Source of the DNA: an uncultured Fretibacterium sp. | GTDB lineage: Bacteria > Synergistota > Synergistia > Synergistales > Aminobacteriaceae | Assembly (NCBI GenBank): GCA_937892105.1 | Contig: CALAUZ010000398.1 | Span: forward strand, 1 to 23,250 | Direction of reading: 5' to 3' | DNA length: 23,250 nucleotides | Shown here: one piece after another, positions 14,936-21,992 of the stretch | Numbering within the stretch: the first letter of the stretch is position 1 | Layout of the letters: every line of letters starts with the position of its first letter | The notes under the pieces: model-generated | The model's database searches: none | Seen by the model: the letters and a program-made list of their open reading frames with translations, nothing else | Told to the model about the DNA's origin: nothing | Position numbers and translations under genes: made by a program

Positions 14936-14966
14936 AAAAAAACAGCCCGCCTATCATGGCAAGCCG
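14936..14966 (-). terminator. Intrinsic terminator after the hicAB cassette
   Basis: On the minus strand CGGCTTGCC and GGCGGGCTG form a 9-bp stem (three G-U pairs in RNA) with a six-base loop, immediately followed by seven U. It lies between the end of hicB (15004) and gpW (14920). Late transcripts from the terminase genes would also meet it, so either it is leaky or late transcription is antiterminated. Confidence 0.7.
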
Positions 14967-15003
14967 TTTCATCTTTATCGCAATAATTAAGCGTGTATGT
15001 GTA

Positions 15004-15345
15004 TTATACTGCAGGAGCTAATCCTTTTTTGATGCGAGACTCGTCTATTTCCATACTAGGATTCTCGCGCCTCATTACATCCGTGTAGGACTCTGTGTCA
15101 GCACGTACATACTGCACAAATCCGTGTTCAGGCTTGGGGATTGTCTCTATGTCAGAAGGCTCTGGAATTACATCACCGTCATATTCCATCGTCCATAACA
15201 TCAAATTCAATGCATCTTCGGCCATATATAACGCCTCATATAGACTCCAGCCTCCTGTTACACAGCCGGGCACATCGGGAATTTTCACCGTATATGCTTT
15301 TTCAACGGCGTCATATTCGAATATTGCTGGATATGTATATTTCAT
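15004..15345 (-). CDS. hicB: HicB antitoxin (first cassette)
   Basis: A 113-aa protein with the HicB signature: MKYTYPAIFEYDAVEKAYTV strands, the PDVPGCVTGG turn, and a helix with EALYMAEDALNLML. Residues 56-80 are acidic and proline-rich (EYDGDVIPEPSDIETIP), as in HicB proteins without a ribbon-helix-helix domain. It neutralises HicA by binding its active site. The start ATG overlaps the ancestral hicA stop in an ATGA junction. The coding sequence appears intact although its toxin is truncated. The gene lies between terminase and gpW. Confidence 0.92.
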   Translation of the reverse strand: MKYTYPAIFEYDAVEKAYTVKIPDVPGCVTGGWSLYEALYMAEDALNLMLWTMEYDGDVIPEPSDIETIPKPEHGFVQYVRADTESYTDVMRRENPSMEIDESRIKKGLAPAV

Positions 15346-15368
15346 CTAATGCCCGCCTCCTTCATAAT

Positions 15369-15527
15369 TCAGTGAGCTGTCCCTGTGGGTATATCTTTGT
15401 CCATATGTCGCCATACTTCAAACTTACAGCCATTCAACGGAGAATACCATACTTCATGCCGCGTTCCATCTTTATATTTATAGCAACCATGCTTTTTGAG
15501 GATTTTTGCGAGCTCATGATATTTCAT
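15369..15527 (-). pseudogene. hicA: HicA toxin, truncated by an in-frame TGA
   Basis: The frame encodes 52 aa with a clear HicA pattern: helix ELAKILKKHGCYKY, active-site histidine in TRHEVWYSP (residue 24), and the strand-turn VWRHMDKDIPTGTAH. A TGA at 15369-15371 then stops it. Reading through gives IMKEAGIR and a second TGA at 15342-15344 that overlaps the hicB start (ATGA), exactly the expected C-terminal helix (GTAxSIMKxAGI). The TGA replaces what is usually serine, consistent with a TCA to TGA change. The toxin is probably weakened or dead. There is no clear ribosome binding site before the ATG. Confidence 0.85.
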
Positions 15528-15536
15528 AATATCTGC

Positions 15537-15545
15537 ATTATATCA
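15537..15545 (-). promoter_or_regulatory. Extended -10 promoter candidate for hicAB
   Basis: The minus strand reads TGATATAAT, an extended -10 element overlapping the terminase stop codon, about 10 bp before the hicA ATG. The predicted start of transcription would leave only a few untranslated bases, so hicA might be expressed from an almost leaderless mRNA. No -35 match was found. Paired with the terminator after hicB it would make the cassette an independent unit. Confidence 0.4.
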
Positions 15546-17327
15546 TAGCCGGATTCCACGCCTCACCATCACTCGCGCTTGTCCCTTCACTGACCTTTTC
15601 GGGGGGATTTTTCCGCCCTTTTCGGCTGATTTCTTGCGCATATCGGGATTCAGAATTGCAAATGCTCCCATCGCATACACTCTACAATCTAACGGCTCAT
15701 TACGAACATTCTTATTCCTCTGCTCCCACGTTATCGAATCATTACCCTTCACTCGCTTTATCACCATTTTTTCCGACAATAAGCCAGCAAAATATTTTCG
15801 GTCATAACCTCGATAATAATTCTCGGCGTCATCGGGAAAATGACAATATCCACCTTCACCGTGCGAGGCCTGCAATCGGGATAACAACTCGCCTTTTATC
15901 GTGCTTACTCCTAATATGAATAGCCTCAACCTGTAACGCTCTAACTTTGAGACCCTTACGGGTGGTGTACCGAATTTCCCTCGCCCGATTATCGCAAACA
16001 CGTTACGCCCTGAACGCACCCGGCAATACTTGTACACTTCTTCCGTGTAATGCCCGCCGGAATCTACACAGGCACATGATACTTTGAGGCTTGTTCCGTC
16101 TGCGTAATGCCATTCTCGCATGAGTAATTCATCTAAGGCATTCCATACTTCTGGCAACCCGGGATTCCCATATAACACCCTGTACGTTATACCCCAGGAT
16201 TCTCCGTTTAGGCCATGTCCGAGTATCTCACACTCTAAACGATTATCCTGCGTATCAATCCCGGCTGTTAGCACTAACACTCCATCAGGTAATTCGGCGG
16301 GGTATTTTTCGCGGTGTAACTCTAACTCTTCAACCTCTAACACTCCCGCTGACTCCTCATAGGGCAGTCCCATTGCGGTATTTGTCCATACCTTTATGTT
16401 TTGCGCTCCATTCTGACGAGCATTTGCATAATCCCTCACTATTTCAGGCCATGTTACCCACGGTGATGCAAGCGCATTCACATGGAAGCCACGAACTCGC
16501 GACTCATTATGTGCCGTCCATATGCCTTTAAGCTGTTGACCCTTCCATTCTGACTCACTCGACTCATGGCCGCATTTCCGACATATCATTACTGGCTGTG
16601 TTCGCCCTTCGTAAATGACATTCTCCCATTCTAACGCCGTATATGCTCCACAATTCGGACAGGGTAATTCCCATTCCTCGCGAGTTGATAGCACGTATTC
16701 CTGGGAGATTCGCGAACCTATTAATGTTGGCGTTGATACTAGGATGATTTTGCGATTCCAAAAGTTTGACGTTCGCTTGATTGCTAGGTCTACAGGATCA
16801 CCTTCTGACCCGGCACTTTGCGGGTATCTATCAACCTCATCACATAATAATATCCTGATGGGGCGTGAGGCTAATCCAGCGGGCGAATTTGCTCCGGCTA
16901 TTGTTACATGGCCTCCCGGAAATGTCTTATGCAACAGCGTATTTCCTGAATCACGGGCGCGGGGGTCTTTGATTTTCCCGGTTAATGCGGGCGTATCTCG
17001 AATCATTGTCGCTAATCGGTCTTTACTGAACGCTTCACCCATTTGCAACGTTGGCTGAAGCATGAGAATCGGTGAGGGTTCTTTGTCGATGTAATAGCCT
17101 ATTACGTTTAGCAGTAACTCTGATTTTCCGACTTGCGCGGCTGTCATCATCACAACGCGTTCACATTGCGGTGAACATATTGCATCCATCATTGCGCGTT
17201 GATACGGGGCGCGATTAGTGTTCCAGTTGCCGGGTTCTGCACTGGCTTCAGGCGGTAATCTCCTGTATTCATCTGCCCATTGTGATATTGTAAGGTCAGG
17301 GGGCGGAAGCCATATCTCATTATTCAC
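15543..17327 (-). CDS. Terminase large subunit (lambda GpA family)
   Basis: This 594-aa ATP-driven packaging motor and nuclease cuts concatemers and pumps DNA into the prohead. A Walker A-like AAQVGKS is at residues 63-69 and Walker B LLCDEVD at 160-166. A zinc-binding pair, CPNC (223-226) and CRKC (249-252), is typical of GpA. The C-terminal nuclease region starts near residue 345 (VLTAGIDTQDNRLECEILG) with an acidic residue in ACVDSGGHYTEEVY. The start is GTG at 17327 in a GTGA overlap with the small subunit stop. The family implies cos-type packaging. Confidence 0.95.
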   Translation of the reverse strand: MNNEIWLPPPDLTISQWADEYRRLPPEASAEPGNWNTNRAPYQRAMMDAICSPQCERVVMMTAAQVGKSELLLNVIGYYIDKEPSPILMLQPTLQMGEAFSKDRLATMIRDTPALTGKIKDPRARDSGNTLLHKTFPGGHVTIAGANSPAGLASRPIRILLCDEVDRYPQSAGSEGDPVDLAIKRTSNFWNRKIILVSTPTLIGSRISQEYVLSTREEWELPCPNCGAYTALEWENVIYEGRTQPVMICRKCGHESSESEWKGQQLKGIWTAHNESRVRGFHVNALASPWVTWPEIVRDYANARQNGAQNIKVWTNTAMGLPYEESAGVLEVEELELHREKYPAELPDGVLVLTAGIDTQDNRLECEILGHGLNGESWGITYRVLYGNPGLPEVWNALDELLMREWHYADGTSLKVSCACVDSGGHYTEEVYKYCRVRSGRNVFAIIGRGKFGTPPVRVSKLERYRLRLFILGVSTIKGELLSRLQASHGEGGYCHFPDDAENYYRGYDRKYFAGLLSEKMVIKRVKGNDSITWEQRNKNVRNEPLDCRVYAMGAFAILNPDMRKKSAEKGGKIPPKRSVKGQARVMVRRGIRL

Positions 17328-17623
17328 GCTTCTGCAGCTGCCTTATACCCGCCTAACTCGTTTAATGCCTCATATATTGCATCATGGATTATCCCGGCCA
17401 TGTCCGCAATACTTTTTCCAGCTAACATTACGGGTAATTTGCCTTCCAACGCCAATAACTTTTTCCGTACATTCCCGGCATTTTCCGCCCATTGCGATTG
17501 CACATCTTCCATCGGGATTAATTCTCCCTTTTCTCGCGCTATCCTCATCTCCGCTAATTCTGCTTTTGCTCGCGTTAATCGCGCTTTAGCCTCGTTCAAC
17601 TCATCATAAACATCTAATTTCAT
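17324..17623 (-). CDS. Terminase small subunit, Nu1-like but lacking the usual N-terminal HTH
   Basis: A 99-aa helical protein right before the GpA-type terminase. The helix EAKARLTRAKAELAEMRIAR, the motif KGELIPMEDVQSQWAENAG and VRKKLLALEGKLP match the C-terminal two-thirds of Nu1-type proteins. The winged helix that binds cos in lambda Nu1 is absent, since the ORF begins just upstream of the coiled helix. GAGG lies 10 bp before the ATG. The stop overlaps the GTG of the large subunit. DNA recognition may therefore rest with another protein. Confidence 0.8.
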   Translation of the reverse strand: MKLDVYDELNEAKARLTRAKAELAEMRIAREKGELIPMEDVQSQWAENAGNVRKKLLALEGKLPVMLAGKSIADMAGIIHDAIYEALNELGGYKAAAEA

Positions 17624-17635
17624 CCTATTTTCGCC

Positions 17636-17713
17636 TCACTTCTTCTTGAAACCGTCAAAATACCAATGCAACAGCACAAAAAGCATTATCCAGTCCAACA
17701 ATGTTAGCTTCAT
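17636..17713 (-). CDS. Tiny membrane peptide (25 aa)
   Basis: A 25-residue ORF with one hydrophobic helix (LTLLDWIMLFVLLHWYF) and a basic end (KKK). Its ATG overlaps the stop of the 22-aa ORF upstream (ATGA). AAGGA abuts the ATG too closely to serve on its own, so translation would depend on coupling. It ends 12 bp before the terminase small subunit gene. No family recognised. It is below usual gene-calling limits, but the coupled arrangement and coherent transmembrane pattern in both ORFs support it. Confidence 0.45.
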   Translation of the reverse strand: MKLTLLDWIMLFVLLHWYFDGFKKK

Positions 17714-17778
17714 TCCTTATCCATCCATATACGGAACAAATACACCATCAACAAAGCTAACACAATATCAGCTATCAT
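17710..17778 (-). CDS. Tiny membrane peptide (22 aa)
   Basis: A 22-residue ORF (hydrophobic IADIVLALLMVYLFRIW followed by a charged MDKE end) with a GGAGG site 11 bp before the ATG. It couples by ATGA to the next tiny ORF (17636-17713). It would be the first gene of the late operon. A role cannot be assigned; candidates are a membrane-active peptide or a leader ORF that sets translation of the terminase genes. Confidence 0.45.
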   Translation of the reverse strand: MIADIVLALLMVYLFRIWMDKE

Positions 17779-18087
17779 CACTCTTTATCCTCCATTTTTC
17801 ATTGGTCAGTCTAAATTGTCTGACAAATAATATTTTCCCTTGTCGCTAGCAAAAAAACGAGGTCTTGGCGCGCAATCACTCCTTACCCCTAATCCCAGTA
17901 CCTTTAGTCGTCATAAGGCTTTATGCTTCCTGCATATCGATAAATCACTCACATACACTTTCACGCCTCATAACAAAAAGTGTTACGCCATTTCATGAAT
18001 ATTGATGAATACTAATCTGGAAAAGTTTGACCAATTCAAGGCGGTATGTCACATCAGGGTAAATTCATTCACATTGATTTTTGCCCC
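17779..18087 (-). promoter_or_regulatory. Late promoter / packaging (cos) region candidate, no gene seen
   Basis: About 300 bp between the regulator operon terminator and the first late ORF. It holds only frames of a dozen codons or fewer on the minus strand. Features are a perfect 11-bp palindrome TTGTCTGACAA (17816-17826) next to a TATTAT -10-like hexamer on the minus strand (17827-17832) preceded by a T-run, and a GC-rich patch GGCGCGC near 17868-17876. In lambda-type phages cos lies just before the small terminase gene, so this is where I would look. There is no direct proof. Confidence 0.3.
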
Positions 18088-18126
18088 AAAAAAAAATATT
18101 GAGAGACCTTCACGTCCTGGCCTCTC
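18088..18126 (-). terminator. Intrinsic terminator of the regulator transcript
   Basis: On the minus strand GAGAGGCC and GGTCTCTC form an 8-bp stem (one G-U) with a ten-base loop, followed by AATA and nine U. It lies 113 bp after the end of the ArpU-like gene and before the late region, so it separates early or regulatory transcription from the late operon. Confidence 0.75.
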
Positions 18127-18239
18127 TTAAGTTAAGTTGTCTTCATTCATTCGACAAAAAGGTTGGCATAAGTATTATATCATAATATTTGATTTTTACG
18201 TGTAACTTTTGGGAAATTTTCGGGTAAAATAATAAGTTT

Positions 18240-18692
18240 TCATCTCACTCCTAAATATTCACCGGCTATACTCACTAATTCACAGCGCCTTGCATAACAG
18301 GTTTTCCGGCTCATCTGTAATATTTCACTGGCCTCATCCATTGGATTACCCCCCTCATACACTGCGTAATATACTTCCTTCAACACTCGTTTACGTGATG
18401 CATCTCCGACATGTGGATTATCAAAATGACTCAGCATTAACGTTATGGGTTGCGTTATCCTCATTAGCCGAGAAATTTCGTTTTCTAACTTGGTGCATTC
18501 ATGCTCAAATTCTGCTGGAGGGTCTGAATGATTACCGTATGAACGAACCATAGCCGTATAGTTTTGCACCTTCACATCTCCGCGCCTCCTGAGTTCGGCA
18601 AGGTCAAAGCGTAACACCTCAAGTCTGGCCATGTTCGCATGGTAGTTGTATAAGCATTTCTCTATGTAGCGGAATTTCTCTCGGACTGTCAT
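18240..18692 (-). CDS. ArpU/sigma-70 region 4-like phage transcriptional regulator
   Basis: A 150-aa protein with a C-terminal helix-turn-helix (residues 115-140, NPMDEASEILQMSRKTCYARRCEL), preceded by helical segments (EFEHECTKLENEISRLMR). This layout matches the phage ArpU/DUF1492-type proteins that control late or muramidase gene expression in Gram-positive prophages. It lies last in the early unit and directly upstream of the late region, which fits a late-gene activator. GGAGG is 8 bp before the ATG. Confidence 0.75.
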   Translation of the reverse strand: MTVREKFRYIEKCLYNYHANMARLEVLRFDLAELRRRGDVKVQNYTAMVRSYGNHSDPPAEFEHECTKLENEISRLMRITQPITLMLSHFDNPHVGDASRKRVLKEVYYAVYEGGNPMDEASEILQMSRKTCYARRCELVSIAGEYLGVR

Positions 18693-18767
18693 TTATCGTG
18701 CCTCCTTCACCCTCATTATAGCCTCATCTCTCACAGGAAACCTTCCCCTGCGCTTGGTGCCTTTGTG

Positions 18768-19031
18768 TGTTAGATATGTTAGATGCATGTTAGATTTATG
18801 TTAGTATGTAATTCACGCAAAGTATTGTCATTACTGGTTGCATGTTAGATATGTTAGATTTTTAGATGTTTTTCTGAAAAATAAATTTTAGGATGTCGGG
18901 AAGAAAATATATATAGAAGTGAAAAAACATCCCACATACTAACACTTGCAAAGGTGAAGGCTTATCATTACTGAAGGGAGGCCATGTTAGATGATGGAGA
19001 AATCTAACATAAATCACACATACATCTAACA
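18768..19031. repeat. Iteron-like array (TGTTAGAT), candidate replication origin
   Basis: Exact TGTTAGAT occurs at 18768, 18777, 18788, 18843, 18852 and 18985 on the plus strand, and its complement ATCTAACA at 19002 and 19024. Near matches lie at 18799, 18860 and (inverted) 18937. Many copies extend to ATGTTAGAT. An AT-rich block (about 18861-18926, including ATATATATA) lies between the two clusters. The array occupies most of the 360-bp gap between the regulator gene and the 19054-19362 gene, a single short ORF away from the primase-helicase. Repeats plus AT-rich core is the layout of iteron origins; an operator array is the alternative. Confidence 0.6.
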
Positions 19032-19053
19032 TGTTTTATAGGGGGAGGATTTG

Positions 19054-19362
19054 TTATAAGTATTCAGGATTTCTTTCAAGCCAATGGAGCAACGCAAAAA
19101 TCTTATCCCATGTAGCGTTGAACGGCGACATTACTTGATACTTAATCGCTTTAGGCAACGTATGAGGCATTCCCGCCTTCTGAAGATATTGTAGCAACGT
19201 TTCCCAATACAGTACAGTCTCACGCGTTAGGTAGTCTTCATAGTCCTCAAAATGATACCACTTACCGCCCAGATCAGGATTACCGATGTTCAACCCGCTG
19301 AGTTTCAGGAAGGTTGATTTGCATTCCTGTACCTGTTCAGCCGTCATTAATGGCTTCGTCAT
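19054..19362 (-). CDS. Hypothetical protein (102 aa) following the helicase-primase
   Basis: A 102-residue protein starting at the ATG at 19362, with GGAGG 7 bp upstream; an in-frame ATG at 19377 would put that site inside the gene. It overlaps the primase stop as TAATG. Visible features are an N-terminal helix (MTAEQVQECKSTFLKL), a GGKWYHFEDYEDYL segment, and a C-terminal tryptophan-containing helix (WDKIFALLHWLERNPEYL). No known domain is recognised. Its coupling to the primase gene and its place beside the repeat array suggest a replication accessory role, an inference only. Confidence 0.8.
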   Translation of the reverse strand: MTKPLMTAEQVQECKSTFLKLSGLNIGNPDLGGKWYHFEDYEDYLTRETVLYWETLLQYLQKAGMPHTLPKAIKYQVMSPFNATWDKIFALLHWLERNPEYL

Positions 19363-21986
19363 TATAACGCCTCCCAATTAATTTGGGCATCCTCAGTTTG
19401 TGAGGGCTGTTGCTTGGTGGGCTTCATGGCCGGAGGAGGGGTAACAGTTGCATCAGGAAATGTGATTAAGGTTGAACCTGTGCATTGACGCTTGAAGGTA
19501 ACGCCTGGCATTTTCTGCTTCAACAGAGTCTTCAATTGCCGTCCAAAGTTGAATATGTTTGTGGGCATGCAGTTTACTTCCTTGCACCACGGCACATAGT
19601 ACTCTGAGAATAGCTCCGATGTGGTGATGGTGGTAGAGTTCCAGCTGGATAACTTCATGTCGATAAATCCCGCTAAAGGATTTGCGATAGACATAAACTC
19701 GTTGAGTAAGGCTTCATGTTCAGGGAATGTAACGAACTGGCGAGACTCTCTCAGGTGAACATAGTGCTTCACTACCCAATTGAAAATCCCGGGTAATTCT
19801 TGAAGCAATTTCTGACTGAGCATAGAGTCAGCCGTATTCCCAGAAAAGGTAACGTTAAACGGAATGAATCTGAAACGCCTCATGAAGCCGTAAGTAATAT
19901 CCTTGCTGTTGATGAAATTATTGACAGCGCAGAAAAACTTAGCACGAGGTTTAAACTCAACGGCATCGACTCCCTTATGAGCCGCCCTGATAGTTTCACC
20001 GGAGATAATCTTCTTGATAGCCGCTTCGGAGCTGTGAAGGTCAAGCCTAGATTCAGTAGCAATGTTGAGGAGGCTATGACGTAAGGCGAGGGGGTCAAAC
20101 TCATGCGCCATTCTAGACGGCTCAACGCTGGAGCAATACTTATCACCGAATAACGTGCGTAACGTATTCAGGTATACAGACTTACCGTTAGCGCCATCGC
20201 CAATAAGGAAAAAGCCTGTTTCAAGAGAACAATCAGGGAACAACACATAAGCAGCCATTTCCCCAAGAAATTGTTCTCTGAGCGGGTCATATTCCATAAC
20301 CGTGTCAATGAAGTGTTCCCACATAGGGCATGTAGCATCCGGGTCATAGAGGAATGATTGCTGAATGGTTGACATGTACGACTCTGAATGCGGCTTAAGC
20401 TCCAAGGTATCGAGGTCAAGTATACCGTTAGGGAAGTTGAAGATGCGTTGAGTGTTGAATTGTTCATCGCAGAATTTTTCGGCCATGAGATGACGAGCGG
20501 CAGACTTCATGCGAGTGAACGTAGCCATTTCGCCAAGGGCCTGCTTAGCGTAATACTGCACAGCCTGTTCAGCCCGTTCACTCCAAACGCCGCGGACATA
20601 CTCATAGAAGGAGTCATTCTTCATGTACAGGAGGGTATGAGCCGAATTGACTTCATCAACGATGGTATTTTCGGTAGGAGTTTTCTGCGCCTCCTCAACA
20701 CATGCTTTAACGAAAGCGCCATCAAGATGACCTGAATTGCGTATGAAGTTCTCGCGTAAAGCCTCATCCTGAATCATGGCCAGCTTGGCGGGGTCAGGAG
20801 CAGTAGCCCTTTGAGCGATGATAGCGAGGTCAGGTTTATCGGCAAAACGCCCAGCGCCGAGAATGAATTTCTTGAACTCATGCTCTGAACCTTCCGGGAA
20901 TGACCGAGCCAAGTCAGTAATGCCATCAGTAGCCTTAGCGACAATCACCGACAAATCACCGCCCGCCGCGTAATAGTCAGACACGTCCTTTATGGGTAGA
21001 CCGTTGAACATGGCCGGAAGATGTCCACACACAAAGGGTATGCGGTTAGAGAAAAGGAATTTGGCCATGTCCAATTGGAACTGTTGACCGGGAGCATCAG
21101 AGTCAAAGCAGATAAAGACCTTCTCGAATTTGCGCGCGATGTCAGCAATCATGGGTAGAGATTTTTTGCTGAAGTACCCGCCAATAGAGGAGAGGACATG
21201 CCAACGTTCTTGCCAGAAGCTCATGATGTCAAACATGCCTTCCCCGATGACGAGGAATTTATTTTTGTCGAGTCCGTTATCGGTCATGGCCTCTTCATCA
21301 GGGAGGGGGGTGAGGGAGTCAAGCCCCCACGGAATATTACGTGAGAACAAGCTCCCTCCTGTGAATTTCTTTTTGTACTTGCCACATGATTTGTCGGACT
21401 TCCATTTGCCCGACATGTCGCGCCCAGCATAGTATACTGGGATACCGTTTTGGAAGTAAGGAACGACAAGCCTGTAGAACATGGCCGATTTAGGCTCACC
21501 GCAAAAGCCTAGTTTGAGCTTGAGAATAGTCTCATCGTTGATGCGCCTGCTGTAGAGGTAATCGAGGATGTGAATAGGATAGCCGTCAGGAGTGTGGTCA
21601 ATAATGGGATTGTTGATAAGTGTATTATGCCAGTGTTCAATCGTCCGAGTGAGAGACTCAGAGTAAGACTGCCAAGATTGCGAGTCATAGCCTGAATAGA
21701 ACTCAGTGCCTAATTCCCTGAAGGCCTCGCCGCGATTCCCGTTATGGCGAGTGAGAGCGCACAACTCGATAACGTCCCCACCTTTTCCGCCTTCTTCCCA
21801 ATCAATCCAGTGGTCGTCAAAAACCCAGAATGCGTCCTGGCGATTAGCGCGAGAGGGGTGGAGGGGGGATAAGCACCTATCCCCAGACCTGTAAATCGGC
21901 AAGCCCAAAACGTTACGGCAATAGTCGACGCAAGACCATTTGTCTTTAATGAGCTTGACTATTTCAGTGAAGTTAACTCTGCTCAT
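19362..21986 (-). CDS. Primase-helicase (P4 alpha-like: zinc domain, TOPRIM, D5/SF3 helicase)
   Basis: An 874-aa replication protein. Residues 17-80 are a CHC2-like zinc domain (C23, C38, H43 and the DAFWVFDDHWIDWEEGGKGG stretch). The TOPRIM fold has GEG at 248-250 and DSD at 295-297. A D5_N/DUF5906 linker runs at about 455-590. The SF3 helicase has Walker A GDGANGKS (596-603), ISGE (661-664), sensor AVNN (687-690) and the arginine pair in FMRRF (701-705). Such proteins prime and unwind DNA and can also recognise the origin, as P4 alpha does. The start follows a GGTGAT site, 6 bp after the previous gene. The iteron-like array lies 330 bp beyond its end. Confidence 0.93.
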   Translation of the reverse strand: MSRVNFTEIVKLIKDKWSCVDYCRNVLGLPIYRSGDRCLSPLHPSRANRQDAFWVFDDHWIDWEEGGKGGDVIELCALTRHNGNRGEAFRELGTEFYSGYDSQSWQSYSESLTRTIEHWHNTLINNPIIDHTPDGYPIHILDYLYSRRINDETILKLKLGFCGEPKSAMFYRLVVPYFQNGIPVYYAGRDMSGKWKSDKSCGKYKKKFTGGSLFSRNIPWGLDSLTPLPDEEAMTDNGLDKNKFLVIGEGMFDIMSFWQERWHVLSSIGGYFSKKSLPMIADIARKFEKVFICFDSDAPGQQFQLDMAKFLFSNRIPFVCGHLPAMFNGLPIKDVSDYYAAGGDLSVIVAKATDGITDLARSFPEGSEHEFKKFILGAGRFADKPDLAIIAQRATAPDPAKLAMIQDEALRENFIRNSGHLDGAFVKACVEEAQKTPTENTIVDEVNSAHTLLYMKNDSFYEYVRGVWSERAEQAVQYYAKQALGEMATFTRMKSAARHLMAEKFCDEQFNTQRIFNFPNGILDLDTLELKPHSESYMSTIQQSFLYDPDATCPMWEHFIDTVMEYDPLREQFLGEMAAYVLFPDCSLETGFFLIGDGANGKSVYLNTLRTLFGDKYCSSVEPSRMAHEFDPLALRHSLLNIATESRLDLHSSEAAIKKIISGETIRAAHKGVDAVEFKPRAKFFCAVNNFINSKDITYGFMRRFRFIPFNVTFSGNTADSMLSQKLLQELPGIFNWVVKHYVHLRESRQFVTFPEHEALLNEFMSIANPLAGFIDMKLSSWNSTTITTSELFSEYYVPWCKEVNCMPTNIFNFGRQLKTLLKQKMPGVTFKRQCTGSTLITFPDATVTPPPAMKPTKQQPSQTEDAQINWEAL

Positions 21987-21992
21987 GATGTA

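Noticed and set aside
15342..15371. TGA recoding (alternative code or selenocysteine) in hicA
   Set aside because: Many intact neighbours end at TGA, including those with ATGA overlaps, and the expected residue is serine; a nonsense mutation is simpler.
18768..19031. Short repeats as a CRISPR array
   Set aside because: Units are 8-9 bp, unevenly spaced and in both orientations, and no cas genes are present.
20388..20735. Plus-strand 115-codon open frame in the primase gene
   Set aside because: It is antisense to the conserved linker of the primase-helicase and there is no ribosome binding or domain evidence.
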